Shown piece by piece: positions 20,001 to 29,218 of a stretch of DNA of 64,000 nt; the stretch's first letter is position 1; every line of letters begins with the position of its first letter. The notes under the pieces are model-generated. The model searched no databases, was not told the origin of the DNA, and worked only from the letters and a program-made list of their open reading frames with translations. The stretch comes from Akkermansia muciniphila (GTDB lineage: Bacteria > Verrucomicrobiota > Verrucomicrobiia > Limisphaerales > UBA9464): assembly GCA_945861565.1 (NCBI GenBank), contig CAMAUY010000012.1, forward strand, positions 1 to 64,000, given 5' to 3'. A program made the position numbers and the translations under genes.

Positions 20001-23000
20001 GGCAGAATCTCCGCGTAACGGAGATTATTGGTTGGCACGAGGACGTCCGGTACATCATCCCGTTGGATAAATACCTGGAGCGGGAGTGATGGAATTTGGT
20101 TCGTGACCAAAACCGTCATTCGACTGACATCCGCAGATACGTTGACGACTTCGAGGCGGCAACGACCGGCGTCGAGCCTGCGGCGGCGGAAGCCACTGAG
20201 GTCATTTTCCTCCAAAATGATTTGAAAATTGGACACAAGGCCGGTGTTGCCCAGGGCGTTATCAATGCCATTCAATATCCAAACCCCACTAATCGGGGTT
20301 CCCAGGTAGGCGTTCAGACTGCCGGGCCCATCGGGAGGATAATAGACATCGCGGAATCCGAGCCCGGAATCATTGTAATAATTCGTAATGTTCACTCCCC
20401 CGTCCACATAGCGGCCTTGGTACCAGTCGTAGTAGGGGCGATGACTGTGGAGAACGGAAAAATCACTTTGGTGCGTTAAGTTGAGGAGCAGGTCAGAAAA
20501 TTTTTGGTGGGAAAGAGTCTGATAAATCTCAATGGCACCCACCTCAAACGATGAGGCGGCAATCGCCATGGTAATCCCCACGCCCGGTCGACTGGGTGAG
20601 CCATCGGGAATTGGCATTCGGATGTTGATCCCCCGCAAGGTGACCTTGCCGTCCTCGCTTTCAAAGAATCGCTGATTCGAACTCAGCCCGATAAATGCGT
20701 AGCTCGCCGCCTGGTGATCCTCCGATTTGATACCGATGTAGTAAACCACGTTCGACTGCGCGGGATCGTTTGTCAGGAGCACTAATTCCGTACCACCTCG
20801 AGTGATCGACTTGAGAGCGGCGGCAAGGGCGTTCGGATCCAAGGTCAAAAGCGTGGCATTCGTGGAAACGTACAAATCGACGTCGGCTTCGTTCGCACGG
20901 GGCACTGCCAGTTCGTGGGGCAGGAAGGTTACGAAGGCAAGGTTCGTTCCAGCAACGTTGGTCGTATTACCAACCACGTTGGTCTCGCCGATATGATTGG
21001 TAAAAGTGTAGAAATGCCACTGGTTCGTGATGCCACGTTGTGTTCCAAGTCGCGGCGAGTTCTCGCCGGCGCGGTCGTTTAAAACAGGATTGCCATTGGT
21101 GAGGCTATGCGGTTCGGAGGGAAGCGGGAAACGGAGTCCATTCGTCGGAGTGAAACCGGTAATCACGGGCACGGAACCGCCGTCACCCGATGATACCACA
21201 AGGGCAAAATCCTGGAGAGTCGGCTGGTTGGTTCGGCCAGACTGGGTCGGAGAATTTCTGCCCAGCGACTGCACGTTCACGCGCCGTGCATTGACGAAGA
21301 CCACGTAGTTAGTGCTCGGATTTCGGAGAACAATGCTCTCCACGTTATTGACGTTGTCAAACTGGAGCGCTCGCCAGGAATTCGTCGACTCGATGTTGTA
21401 CAGGACGCTCTCGTTGTTCCGCGGATAAAAGCTGTTGCCGATGTAAACGGTCTGGTCCACGACGTTTGAGACAATGAGGTCCAGGTCATTGACCAGCTTG
21501 ACCGATGCCGCCGGATTGCCCGGGGGATCGGTCCAGACCAGCGTCAGTCGCAGCTCCGCCTCCGCAGCATTTGTCGGGTTCAATTCCAGGCGCCAGGCAC
21601 GGGATTCCGCCGTGGCCAGGGCGTTCGTATAGGATTCTGGAACATATAACGTCGGGGAATTCGACCCACGGTTAATGTTGTCCTTCTTGGCCCACGCGAG
21701 CGGAATACTGTTGGTCAACTGCACCTGGCCCCATCCAGAGTAGTTGAACGGTTCATCTGGATTAATCGAGTAGGTGGTTTCATCCGTCGGCCGCGCCCCA
21801 TTGATCAACAGGGCCTTGAACAGGGCCGGTGAATAGTCGAGCTGATTCTTTTGAAAGAATTCCTGCATTAGGGCGAGGATCCCAGTGACTGCCGGCGCCG
21901 CCATCGATGTGCCGGTTTCGTACCGGTACTGTTGATCGGGGGGAATATTGGTGGCCAGTTGATCATTCATCTCCCGGAGCGCATAGTACTCCGGCGAATT
22001 CGTAGCAACCTGATTCTCCAGTTTCCAATCGCGTGATCGGACTGAAATAATGAAGGAGCCGGGTGCCACCACGTCGGGCTTAAACCGCCCGGCATCACCC
22101 TCAACGCCGATGCCGGTGTTGCCACGGCTCGAATAGGGGGCAACCTGAGTGTCACTGTCGCTCACGTCATAAAAAACAACGTTGGTAGTATACGTCTCCG
22201 GAGGCAAATTGGTGTTAATTTGGTCCAGCGAAACCACCACCCCGTTTGTGTCCACCACGACGGAGTTCGTCAGGAATCGGGGGCTTTCCAACGCCCCAAC
22301 CGTGATCACATTCTTGGCGTTTCCAGGCGAGGCGATCGTATCCTGGGATCCACCGATTCCGGCTTCATTGCCACCTCCGTCGTTGCCCGCCGAAAACACG
22401 TAGAGGATAGGCTGGGAACCGCTCTCTCGGGGCACCGCATCCCGGACTGCCGCGTCATAACTGGCGGAGGCCGAAGTGTAATCGTAAGTCCCGAAGTAGT
22501 TCCAGCTGTTGTTAGAAATAAAGGTTTTCTTAGCTGCAGCGTTGGTCTGGATGAATTCGTCCGATTGCTTCGGCCCAGTTTTCAGGTCAACGGGCAGCAC
22601 ATATAATTCAGCCAGAGGCGCTTTGCCGCGGTAGCTCGCATTGCTGATCGAGCCCGAGGGTTGTCCGGCCACGCGACCGCTTCCCGAGCCCGCGATGATG
22701 CCGGCCACATGCGTGCCATGCCCTTCGACATCCCTCAAAACAGAGGGATCCACCGAGGACACCCTGCCCTGCAGATCCTGATGAAGGCTGTCGACCCCCG
22801 AGTCATTAAGATTGACCAAGACACCGCTACCCCCGAGGTCAAGATAAGGAACTGTGTTCAAGTCGCTCAGGGTCGCGCCAACCCGATGCCCGGTCAGATC
22901 ATTTGCCAGTACTCGCGGTCGGGCCGTTTCGATGTGATGCACATCCGGGTCCCGTGCGAGAAAAATCCAGGCGGTCGGAACCGGCTCAAAGGTCAGCACC

Positions 23001-23761
23001 GGACCAAACGGCGACGCGGTCCGAGATAGCACGGGGCCTGCCATCGATTCCAACCGCGTCACGGTGTCCGGGCTCTCATAGACCGTCAAGTGGACGCGAG
23101 TACCCTCGGAAAGCGCCCGCTGCTCAACCGCGAGAGCAAGCAGGGTCGCATCCAATTTAAAATAAGGTTCATACGGAAGGACGGCGCCCACCCCGGGCGA
23201 AGATTCCAATCGCTCCGCTCCCGCCCGGGATAACCGGAGGAGCAGGGCATTGTTGGGGATGTAAGCTACAACCTCGCCCCCTGCCGCTTGAATTTGTCCG
23301 CGGAAAGAATCGTCGATTGCCCCCCGGGACTGCACGAGGTAGGCACCCGGTTCTTCCGCGCTACGAAGGTGATCCGGAATGACCAACGGCTCCGGACTGG
23401 TGGGATCTATCAGAGCGTGTCGCAGCAACAACGCGCTATCCTGTCGGATCAAATGGTCAAACGCTTCTGGGGTGTTACGCAGCCGCAGTGGAAAACGGGT
23501 ATCGATGAATCGCGGCGTAGCCTGGGAAGCCGAGACAATCTCAATACGCCGCCCTATCGTGGAAGCGGGCACAATGCCATGCCCCGGACTTCCGGCAGCG
23601 AGGGAGGCCAGAGGAGCCGTAATATCCGGCAAAACCGTGACCTTCGCGATTGGTCCGGCAGCAGGAACGTCCACCCGGCTGGGAGACAGTCCGTACCGGA
23701 GAGTGACCACCAAAGCCACTAGGAATATTACCAAAGACCACTTGTACCGGGAGATTCGCAT
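17039..23761 (-). CDS. Giant secreted S8 protease with LamG-like, P-type and tandem PPC-like domains
   Basis: The product has 2,240 residues. A short basic start and one hydrophobic helix (WSLVIFLVALVVTLRYGL) give an export signal or membrane anchor. An inhibitor-like propeptide region precedes a subtilase domain with Asp320 (NLNDSGVD), His348 (GHGTHVAG), the oxyanion Asn460 (SAGND) and Ser619 (GTSMAAPAVTG). Beyond about residue 850 lie PPC/P-domain-like beta modules, a LamG-like segment (FQHVALTCEPGGRVSLF), and four tandem prepeptidase C-terminal-like repeats marked by WYLAV or similar. It ends in a fibronectin-like tail (GRRYDIQEASAL). It sits 78 bp behind the A-type pseudopilin, so secretion through that system is a reasonable guess. 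Confidence 0.88.
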   Translation of the reverse strand: MRISRYKWSLVIFLVALVVTLRYGLSPSRVDVPAAGPIAKVTVLPDITAPLASLAAGSPGHGIVPASTIGRRIEIVSASQATPRFIDTRFPLRLRNTPEAFDHLIRQDSALLLRHALIDPTSPEPLVIPDHLRSAEEPGAYLVQSRGAIDDSFRGQIQAAGGEVVAYIPNNALLLRLSRAGAERLESSPGVGAVLPYEPYFKLDATLLALAVEQRALSEGTRVHLTVYESPDTVTRLESMAGPVLSRTASPFGPVLTFEPVPTAWIFLARDPDVHHIETARPRVLANDLTGHRVGATLSDLNTVPYLDLGGSGVLVNLNDSGVDSLHQDLQGRVSSVDPSVLRDVEGHGTHVAGIIAGSGSGRVAGQPSGSISNASYRGKAPLAELYVLPVDLKTGPKQSDEFIQTNAAAKKTFISNNSWNYFGTYDYTSASASYDAAVRDAVPRESGSQPILYVFSAGNDGGGNEAGIGGSQDTIASPGNAKNVITVGALESPRFLTNSVVVDTNGVVVSLDQINTNLPPETYTTNVVFYDVSDSDTQVAPYSSRGNTGIGVEGDAGRFKPDVVAPGSFIISVRSRDWKLENQVATNSPEYYALREMNDQLATNIPPDQQYRYETGTSMAAPAVTGILALMQEFFQKNQLDYSPALFKALLINGARPTDETTYSINPDEPFNYSGWGQVQLTNSIPLAWAKKDNINRGSNSPTLYVPESYTNALATAESRAWRLELNPTNAAEAELRLTLVWTDPPGNPAASVKLVNDLDLIVSNVVDQTVYIGNSFYPRNNESVLYNIESTNSWRALQFDNVNNVESIVLRNPSTNYVVFVNARRVNVQSLGRNSPTQSGRTNQPTLQDFALVVSSGDGGSVPVITGFTPTNGLRFPLPSEPHSLTNGNPVLNDRAGENSPRLGTQRGITNQWHFYTFTNHIGETNVVGNTTNVAGTNLAFVTFLPHELAVPRANEADVDLYVSTNATLLTLDPNALAAALKSITRGGTELVLLTNDPAQSNVVYYIGIKSEDHQAASYAFIGLSSNQRFFESEDGKVTLRGINIRMPIPDGSPSRPGVGITMAIAASSFEVGAIEIYQTLSHQKFSDLLLNLTHQSDFSVLHSHRPYYDWYQGRYVDGGVNITNYYNDSGLGFRDVYYPPDGPGSLNAYLGTPISGVWILNGIDNALGNTGLVSNFQIILEENDLSGFRRRRLDAGRCRLEVVNVSADVSRMTVLVTNQIPSLPLQVFIQRDDVPDVLVPTNNLRYAEILPPGGSVSIGVRDSPPLTPGRYFIAVCNLNGVAVEYDIGVRFERDLDSQFSRNYLPTSALTLKDLALVDGQVTVDDARLVTAVKVGLRLTNGFISDLRVALVNPSGQRVILTENRGTLTNQNFGSRIISTDFQHVALTCEPGGRVSLFHNGNRVAESLLSGITLPTNRAFFFGEDPTRRRALAHSPVTLDDFGFWRRSLTDLQLWDVFLRGLFRQTKGSPADRLLDMTGYWPFDTDSQDSLNGLDGVDQGSVSTALGRIGGARSFTGTNGLSRVAPDDLLNFTNYGRGSFTIEGWIRVNDPVNEVVIAGWGDDKKQFSPALLAGFPPPLGNGVGSLSAVFRTPTGQDLVVSSAAGLVTATARTTNFLYANFTEFTNGTPPELIKFATSGFDGQREFFAEESMAPLLSQVGAGVWRLEVTDDRTGGASGIVSSWQLALTFAPTNIPTVQLTNGLSYSDCLQGGQQLHFVVSVPSEATQITNLLANLTGAGGIDLIYSASGVPDGNQPDDVFLLEDIQKSARYVLTTNLPPVLPRGQRYYLTVQNTDPRTTNCFRLQVNLGVPIIPLTDGVPYAASYGNDGLLGFFQYDVPADGLETTFAVTNANQDVNLVLRQSPNLPTRTTYDYASTQPGLRPEIIIAGLGSEPVPLSPGRWYLAVYPVNSTLPILSPVRYTIVARTTRGTLTPVSSGSTLPQTNTTGEIDYFNIDVAGDPVALIIGVTNLEGAVNAVLRRASPLPTPTSFDYASKRLGNAAEEFVIGRDSRPVPVGPGKWILGVYPTTAGTVRYTVSALVQVDPGNITPLPEEYDLFVDSGAQIPFTNYFQLTVPGNATNATFRLSQLTGDADLYARRAALPDGTGFDFLSANPSTNDEVIGVSRVVFPRLSGDWYLAVVSRDASATNYVVRFSFSVDAIPQPVITTIELAPSGDRVVMRWGAVPGRRYDIQEASALAETLTWTTIATVEAVTTEGVYELVPPAGELFRFYRVINAP

Positions 23762-23839
23762 AAGTTGCGCGGAAATAAAATTCAGGATTCAGAGGGTAGG
23801 AAACCACCCAACCAACAACGGCCCGGCCGTGCGGCGGAA

Positions 23840-26800
23840 TTACTGGGAAAGCACCTCGTATTTTTGAACATCCGCGCGAAGGTTCGTTGTGGAACCACCA
23901 TAAAGTATCACCGTCTTGGTCGCAAATTCACCCGTGACCTGGTAGTTCGTGCAGATGCCGTACAGCGGTCCGGGCTGGTTCAGCAACGAGGCTTGCGCTG
24001 GCTTGAGCGATTGTCCGTAAGCATAGATCGTGTAATGGGGATGATCCTCCCTCATGAGAGAGAGGATCTGCTGGGGAATGCGCTCTAGGATTTCGTCGGA
24101 TTTGGCATTCACCAAGGGGCCGGCAATGTAACGATTCGGCAAGTACGGAGATTCCAAAGTCACCGCCGGAGCCGAAAGAAACCCGCCGATTCCGTCGAAC
24201 ACACCGCTGCGGGTCAGGCCGCGAGCGTTGTTAATAGAACGGACGATCCGATGGAATTCGGGTGTCGCGGGTTCGATCACGGTGGGTTCCGGGTTACCAA
24301 ACTTTCCGACGACTCCGGCGGTTGTCACTCCGCCGAGAGCGGCTGCCCAAGCCGCCGGCTCCACCTGGTTTGGCGAGAGCAAGCCACGGGCCGCATTGTC
24401 GTTGATCGCCACCGTGAAGAGATGGAGGAGATGCCAGTCAGCGACCGGGTGGGTGTAATAGTTGCCGGCCCAAACAGGCCACGCGTTGGGAGGCTGAAAT
24501 GATGGATTAGCAGGGCCCTGCGGCACGCCCGCGTGAATTCCGAACTCGTTTGCGAATCGATTCATCGTTCCCGGCATTCGATGGCGCGGCTCGCGAGCCA
24601 CCCGGAAATCGACTCCAAATGGCACAACCGCCGATTTCAAATAGACCGTCTGCCAAGGCGTTCCCCGATGCACCCGGCCGAGCCAACCCACGGAGGGGAG
24701 GGGCGAGCTTGGAAAATCCCAATCGTCGGACGCCGTGATTCCGGGATCCTTGCGTCCGGGATCCTTTTCCACGGTCATGCCAGCCCCCGAAGCAACTCCA
24801 GCAGCACCACCGGGTAGGGCCTGGCCCCAACCCCAGGGCGCATAGGCGCGCACACTGCGGGCCTTCATGTCACGACCGGCCTCAATGCGGTGGTGGCTGG
24901 CATCGCTGGGCATCTGGGTTCCCTGCCCGTTCGGTGAACGGCCCGGACCGCCATCTGGATCGACGATCAACCAAACCGCCCCGGGCCGAAGATCTTCGAG
25001 GGTATAGTGCACGACCGGATCATTCGCGGCGCGCCGGTCGGTCAGGAGAAACTTTCTTGAAAAGGTGGCCTCGCCGATGAACGGTGTACTGACATCCACT
25101 GCATCGCCGTAGTTGAGAAATTCATTGGCCGGATCCAGGCCCATAAAATAGCGGCGCTTCAAAACCTCCCGCTTCACCGTGGTAATAGTCGGGCCGAGTG
25201 GCACCCCATTGGGACTCTTGGCGCGGACGGTGGGAATTCCCGCCGCCCCCTTCACAATCTGAAAATATTGATACTCATTTGTCGACAGCGAGACATACAT
25301 CTGATTGGTCATTCCTACGGTGAGCGAACCCGCCCCGAGACGATCGGTCATCCAGATGTGATTGTGGGTCACCGGAGTATTCGCAATGATCGGAGGCGTC
25401 TGCGGATCGGTGAATTGCGCGATAATGTTGGTTTCGATGGCCGTGCTCTTGATATTGACAAAATCAAGAATCCGCGGGAAGGCGGGCTGCGACCGGTCGA
25501 CCACTGCGTAGACCAAGTAATTCGTGACCTGCATCGACAGATTTGGCGTCAGATCGTTGCGCGACGCGACATTGTATCCAAGGCGCCGACTCCCCAGAAT
25601 AATGTCATCCAGAGGTTGCGTCTGACGCAACGCCCAGGTTCCATTTTCGAGCGTATAGTTAAACGATGCCACTTGCGCATTGGTCCGCACGAAGATTCGC
25701 ATGGAAGACAAACTCGTGCTCGGTGCCCATTCGTTCGTGATGCCCGAGGCCGGCGAAACTGGAACCCCAGTCCGTGCATCAACGAGCGGATTACTCCGTT
25801 GATCAAAACGCTCGACGTATCGGAACGTCGGGATCGTCGATGCAAAGTTAGTATAGATTGGCAATAGTGATTCGGTGGCGCCCACGCGATTCGAGAAGCT
25901 GAGATGAACAATATTAGTATAAAGGATCTCGTGATCGCCCCTGTACGCGTTGGTGTACGAGTTCCAGGCCTCCAAGGAAATATTCCGCTCGAGATCGATC
26001 GAATACAGCAAATTGGTCTGCGGCGCCGCGTTCGGTCGCGGACGTTCCAATTGGAGCCGCCGGGTCACGCGCACTCCTGTCTGCCACACCGCTTCGCTGA
26101 AGCTCGGGTATCCCTTTTTCGCCCCGATGACCCACGGCACCCCGTAGATATTGCAGTCGGTGCTGTTGTCTCGAACATTTCCCTGGCTGAGTCTGAATCC
26201 AACGTCGCCTTCCCCAATCAACGAGATCCCATTGATGACGCCGTCCAGGTCGCGCCAGGGCAGCCGCAAAGCGAAATCCGCATTGGTCACCTCTTGGAAT
26301 CCACCGATGTAAACATTTGTATACGTTACGGTAGACTTGTTGGCATTGGTGAACGTCTCGGTCAGTCGATAGAATCGCGGGCGCAGCACCGTCGGTCGGG
26401 CATTCGTGCGGGTTGTCGCATCATAAATGTTTACCGCGAGCTGCAGCAGGCGATGGGTCTGGGCATCGTATTCGTGGTGAACAAAGCGGCTGATCGGTCG
26501 TGCCGCATTGCGCGGATTCGTTTCGATCACAATCCGGTTGTGACGCACCGGAATATTGGTAAGGGTGAAGCCGTAGCCGTTGAAAGTTAGCTCGTTCCGC
26601 AAGAGGCGATCCGCGGCGTTGGTAAACCATTCCAACGGGGTCCAACGCCGAAACGGAACCGTTTGGCCGGACGCGTTGATTTGAGGCGCAGACAAAATGT
26701 CGCCACTATCGCCGTGCGCCCAATTGAGGTTGAGCTTCGCGACCTTGGACACGGAACCATCGGGATTGGCCCGATAGTAGAATCGCCCATCGGGTGTATC

Positions 26801-28090
26801 GGTGCCGAGCGAGGACAGGAGGCGGTAGAATGTATAGTTGATGGCATTCCCGCCCAATGAATTCTGCAGACTGGGTACCGAAAGCAGCTGGAACGGATCC
26901 CCAAAAGGTTTGTCTTGATCCGCACCCGGCCAATTCATCCGATCTCCTCGGCTTGGCCCAACGCCGGTATCCTGCTGATTTGCCAGAACCTGAGGACTTT
27001 GCGGCAGATCCAACCGGGGACCATCGGCATACAAATCCTGGTAACTGTTGGTCAGGGAAGGCACCAGCGTGCCGCCAAAAGTCGTATTGATACTCGCGGC
27101 CACCACTCCGTTGGCTCGCTCCTCGAACAACCGTGCCGCGGTGCGGTTGGCGTCCTGGGCGGGGTTCCCACCACCTTGGGAGCTTGCCTGTCCCAGGTTC
27201 GTGCTGAATTGGTATCGCTGCCAGATATTCGTGTTCAACTCCCGCAAGTAGGCGGAGAGATTCAGCTCCCAGGAGCCCAACCCCTGGTTGCGGTTAAACC
27301 CGTCGAGACCCGCCCCCAATCGCTTCGCGTCGTTGTGGATATAGTTTAAGTCCAGGGTGCGCCCGGTCGGAACCACAACATAGGCATACCGTCCAATAAA
27401 CCGGTTCTCGCTGGAATGCGGCCGGTCCGGGTGCTCGAGAACGCCGATCCACTGCGGATCTCCGACCAGGCAGTTTGTGACCGTCTGGAATCCGGCATTG
27501 CCCGGCAGCGGGATTGGATTTCCGTTCACGTCGAGCACCCGCTCCACATAGTTGGTCGTCGGCTCAAACACCCAGCTTTGATTCAAATCAATGAAGTACC
27601 GAGCCTCCCCTGGGGTCTGTGAATTCGCATTGGTCCGGACGAAAACAGGCGCGCGGGGATCGTAGAGCAGGTTCGTGAGCATTCGAAGCTGCCGAAGGGT
27701 GCCGGCCGTCGGATCGTTGATCGCTGGCGCGCGATAGAGCAGGTCGAGATACGGGTTTAAATTCACACCCGCCAGCGGTGCCATGGGGGCAAAGTTGGTG
27801 GAGACGAAAAAGCAGGCAGACGCCCGCGATCCGGTCGCCGCCAGGCGCGAGGCGATCTCCGATTTGGCGCGGGCCGTAGCGGCTTCGGCAAAATAGCGTG
27901 AATCAATTTGGTCGCTGGACGCGGATATAGAACTCCTTTCCCGACGGCTGACAGCAAGGAACGCCACGGCAGTAATCGTCACCACCGCCAGCATAATCAA
28001 CGTGATGACAAGGGCGATTCCTTCGGAATGCCGGCGCGCGGAAGCGCCGCGACGGAAACCCGACGGACGATGGGCGGCTGAAAAGTTCAT
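23840..28090 (-). CDS. Large minor pseudopilin-like protein resembling Verru_Chthon cassette protein A
   Basis: This protein has 1,416 residues. The N-terminus carries a basic leader and one hydrophobic helix after Gly (EG|IALVITLIMLAVVTITAVA) without the usual Glu5, the pattern of GspK/PilX tip pseudopilins. FAEAATARAKSEIASRL follows, as in that group. The remaining 1,300 residues form a huge Thr/Asn-rich exoplasmic part with no domain I can name. Size, position and neighbours match what I recall of the Verru_Chthon A family; that naming is from memory. Its ATG overlaps the stop of the C-like gene (ATGA, 28087-28090). A tip subunit this large would dominate the pseudopilus tip. Confidence 0.75.
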   Translation of the reverse strand: MNFSAAHRPSGFRRGASARRHSEGIALVITLIMLAVVTITAVAFLAVSRRERSSISASSDQIDSRYFAEAATARAKSEIASRLAATGSRASACFFVSTNFAPMAPLAGVNLNPYLDLLYRAPAINDPTAGTLRQLRMLTNLLYDPRAPVFVRTNANSQTPGEARYFIDLNQSWVFEPTTNYVERVLDVNGNPIPLPGNAGFQTVTNCLVGDPQWIGVLEHPDRPHSSENRFIGRYAYVVVPTGRTLDLNYIHNDAKRLGAGLDGFNRNQGLGSWELNLSAYLRELNTNIWQRYQFSTNLGQASSQGGGNPAQDANRTAARLFEERANGVVAASINTTFGGTLVPSLTNSYQDLYADGPRLDLPQSPQVLANQQDTGVGPSRGDRMNWPGADQDKPFGDPFQLLSVPSLQNSLGGNAINYTFYRLLSSLGTDTPDGRFYYRANPDGSVSKVAKLNLNWAHGDSGDILSAPQINASGQTVPFRRWTPLEWFTNAADRLLRNELTFNGYGFTLTNIPVRHNRIVIETNPRNAARPISRFVHHEYDAQTHRLLQLAVNIYDATTRTNARPTVLRPRFYRLTETFTNANKSTVTYTNVYIGGFQEVTNADFALRLPWRDLDGVINGISLIGEGDVGFRLSQGNVRDNSTDCNIYGVPWVIGAKKGYPSFSEAVWQTGVRVTRRLQLERPRPNAAPQTNLLYSIDLERNISLEAWNSYTNAYRGDHEILYTNIVHLSFSNRVGATESLLPIYTNFASTIPTFRYVERFDQRSNPLVDARTGVPVSPASGITNEWAPSTSLSSMRIFVRTNAQVASFNYTLENGTWALRQTQPLDDIILGSRRLGYNVASRNDLTPNLSMQVTNYLVYAVVDRSQPAFPRILDFVNIKSTAIETNIIAQFTDPQTPPIIANTPVTHNHIWMTDRLGAGSLTVGMTNQMYVSLSTNEYQYFQIVKGAAGIPTVRAKSPNGVPLGPTITTVKREVLKRRYFMGLDPANEFLNYGDAVDVSTPFIGEATFSRKFLLTDRRAANDPVVHYTLEDLRPGAVWLIVDPDGGPGRSPNGQGTQMPSDASHHRIEAGRDMKARSVRAYAPWGWGQALPGGAAGVASGAGMTVEKDPGRKDPGITASDDWDFPSSPLPSVGWLGRVHRGTPWQTVYLKSAVVPFGVDFRVAREPRHRMPGTMNRFANEFGIHAGVPQGPANPSFQPPNAWPVWAGNYYTHPVADWHLLHLFTVAINDNAARGLLSPNQVEPAAWAAALGGVTTAGVVGKFGNPEPTVIEPATPEFHRIVRSINNARGLTRSGVFDGIGGFLSAPAVTLESPYLPNRYIAGPLVNAKSDEILERIPQQILSLMREDHPHYTIYAYGQSLKPAQASLLNQPGPLYGICTNYQVTGEFATKTVILYGGSTTNLRADVQKYEVLSQ

Positions 28091-29217
28091 GGCAAGCGGG
28101 GTGCGGTTCGCAGAGGGATGCGTTGGCGGAAGATCTGAACCTTTCCGGCGTTGCGCCGAAGGAAGTCTTGTCGGAGCGTCAAGCCGGCTAGATCCGAAGG
28201 CAGTGAGCGAAACGTTTCGAGAGTGGCAGGCTCCAAAATCGCGAGTTCGACTTCGAGAAAAGCGGGCAGAGAAGGCCCTTCAAAAAGAATCAGGGGGAAT
28301 TCGTTCGGTTCCTCGACTCTCAGAGTCGCGACGGCCGCGCGTTGCTCGTTTCTTTTGGCCCTCACGAAGCCCAAATCGACCCCCTGATCCTGAAGCAAAG
28401 CCCATTCTCTCTCATAGAGTTGGGGAGCAACTAAGACTTCGTTGGTTCTAAACCAATTATCGTACCGGTCATAGATCCGGCCATTCGCGGCGCAGGCGGA
28501 GACGCGAAAAAGCACAACACCATCAATCAGTCGGGAAGAATTAGTGCGAAACTGTATCGCCCGATCCGGTCCAACCGGCAGGGCAAAATATCTGTTCTTA
28601 ATGACCTGCGAGCGCGTGAACTGCCGGCTCGTCCGATTCGAAATGGACATGAAATTCAGCCAGGGATTGGGAAACGGCTGGTTCGGGTTGGCATAGTTGG
28701 GAAAACTCGGTGGCTGGAAAAGTCGGTATAACGTGCCCACTCCATTGGTGGGAAAAACGCCGGGCTTGCTCTCGGCACTGACAAAAAATCCCAGTGGCTC
28801 ATAGCGGTTGGGCTGCACCGGATGCCGCGTGATGAAGAACACTTCGTCAAAGGCATTTGCCAGGCGGCCGGGTCCGCCCAGCGTAGCAATCAATGGCTCC
28901 AACCCCGGCGCAACCATCCGCCGGAGAACCAAGTTGACTCCGTTATTGGTGAGGGAATCCGGCAATTCCTGCAGCCGCACTGCCCGCTCGAGATCGCGTA
29001 CGATAAAGTCAAATGCGGCGCGGCCACTTTCCCCCACGTCCGTCTGATTGAGACTTGCCCGGAAGGCTTTCTGGGTCTGGTTAAAAACCGAGTACAGCGC
29101 CAAAACGACGATCGAGAGCAGGCTGACAGCCACCAACAACTCTGGCAGCGTGAAGCCGCGAGATCGTCGGAAAGATGGCCTTTTCAGGCCGGCGACGGTG
29201 AAGTCGGGGAAGTTCAT
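28087..29217 (-). CDS. Pseudopilin resembling Verru_Chthon cassette protein C (GspJ-like)
   Basis: The 376-residue protein has the prepilin motif RG|FTLPELLVAVSLLSIVVLAL, with Pro at position 4 and Glu5 kept. It continues as FNQTQKAFRASLNQTDVGESGRAA, a layout like minor pseudopilin GspJ. The exoplasmic region is unassigned. Its start is 1 bp past the end of the B-like gene and its stop overlaps the A-like start, so translation of the set is coupled. Confidence 0.75.
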   Translation of the reverse strand: MNFPDFTVAGLKRPSFRRSRGFTLPELLVAVSLLSIVVLALYSVFNQTQKAFRASLNQTDVGESGRAAFDFIVRDLERAVRLQELPDSLTNNGVNLVLRRMVAPGLEPLIATLGGPGRLANAFDEVFFITRHPVQPNRYEPLGFFVSAESKPGVFPTNGVGTLYRLFQPPSFPNYANPNQPFPNPWLNFMSISNRTSRQFTRSQVIKNRYFALPVGPDRAIQFRTNSSRLIDGVVLFRVSACAANGRIYDRYDNWFRTNEVLVAPQLYEREWALLQDQGVDLGFVRAKRNEQRAAVATLRVEEPNEFPLILFEGPSLPAFLEVELAILEPATLETFRSLPSDLAGLTLRQDFLRRNAGKVQIFRQRIPLRTAPRLP

Positions 29218-29218
29218 G

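Noticed and set aside
23818-23830. ACGGC-ccg-GCCGT hairpin between the A-like gene and the giant protease as an operon-breaking terminator
   Set aside because: A five-base stem with no T-run; insufficient to split the operon.
25904-26590. 228-residue plus-strand ORF inside the A-like pseudopilin gene
   Set aside because: Antisense shadow of a long confident coding region; no domain in the product.
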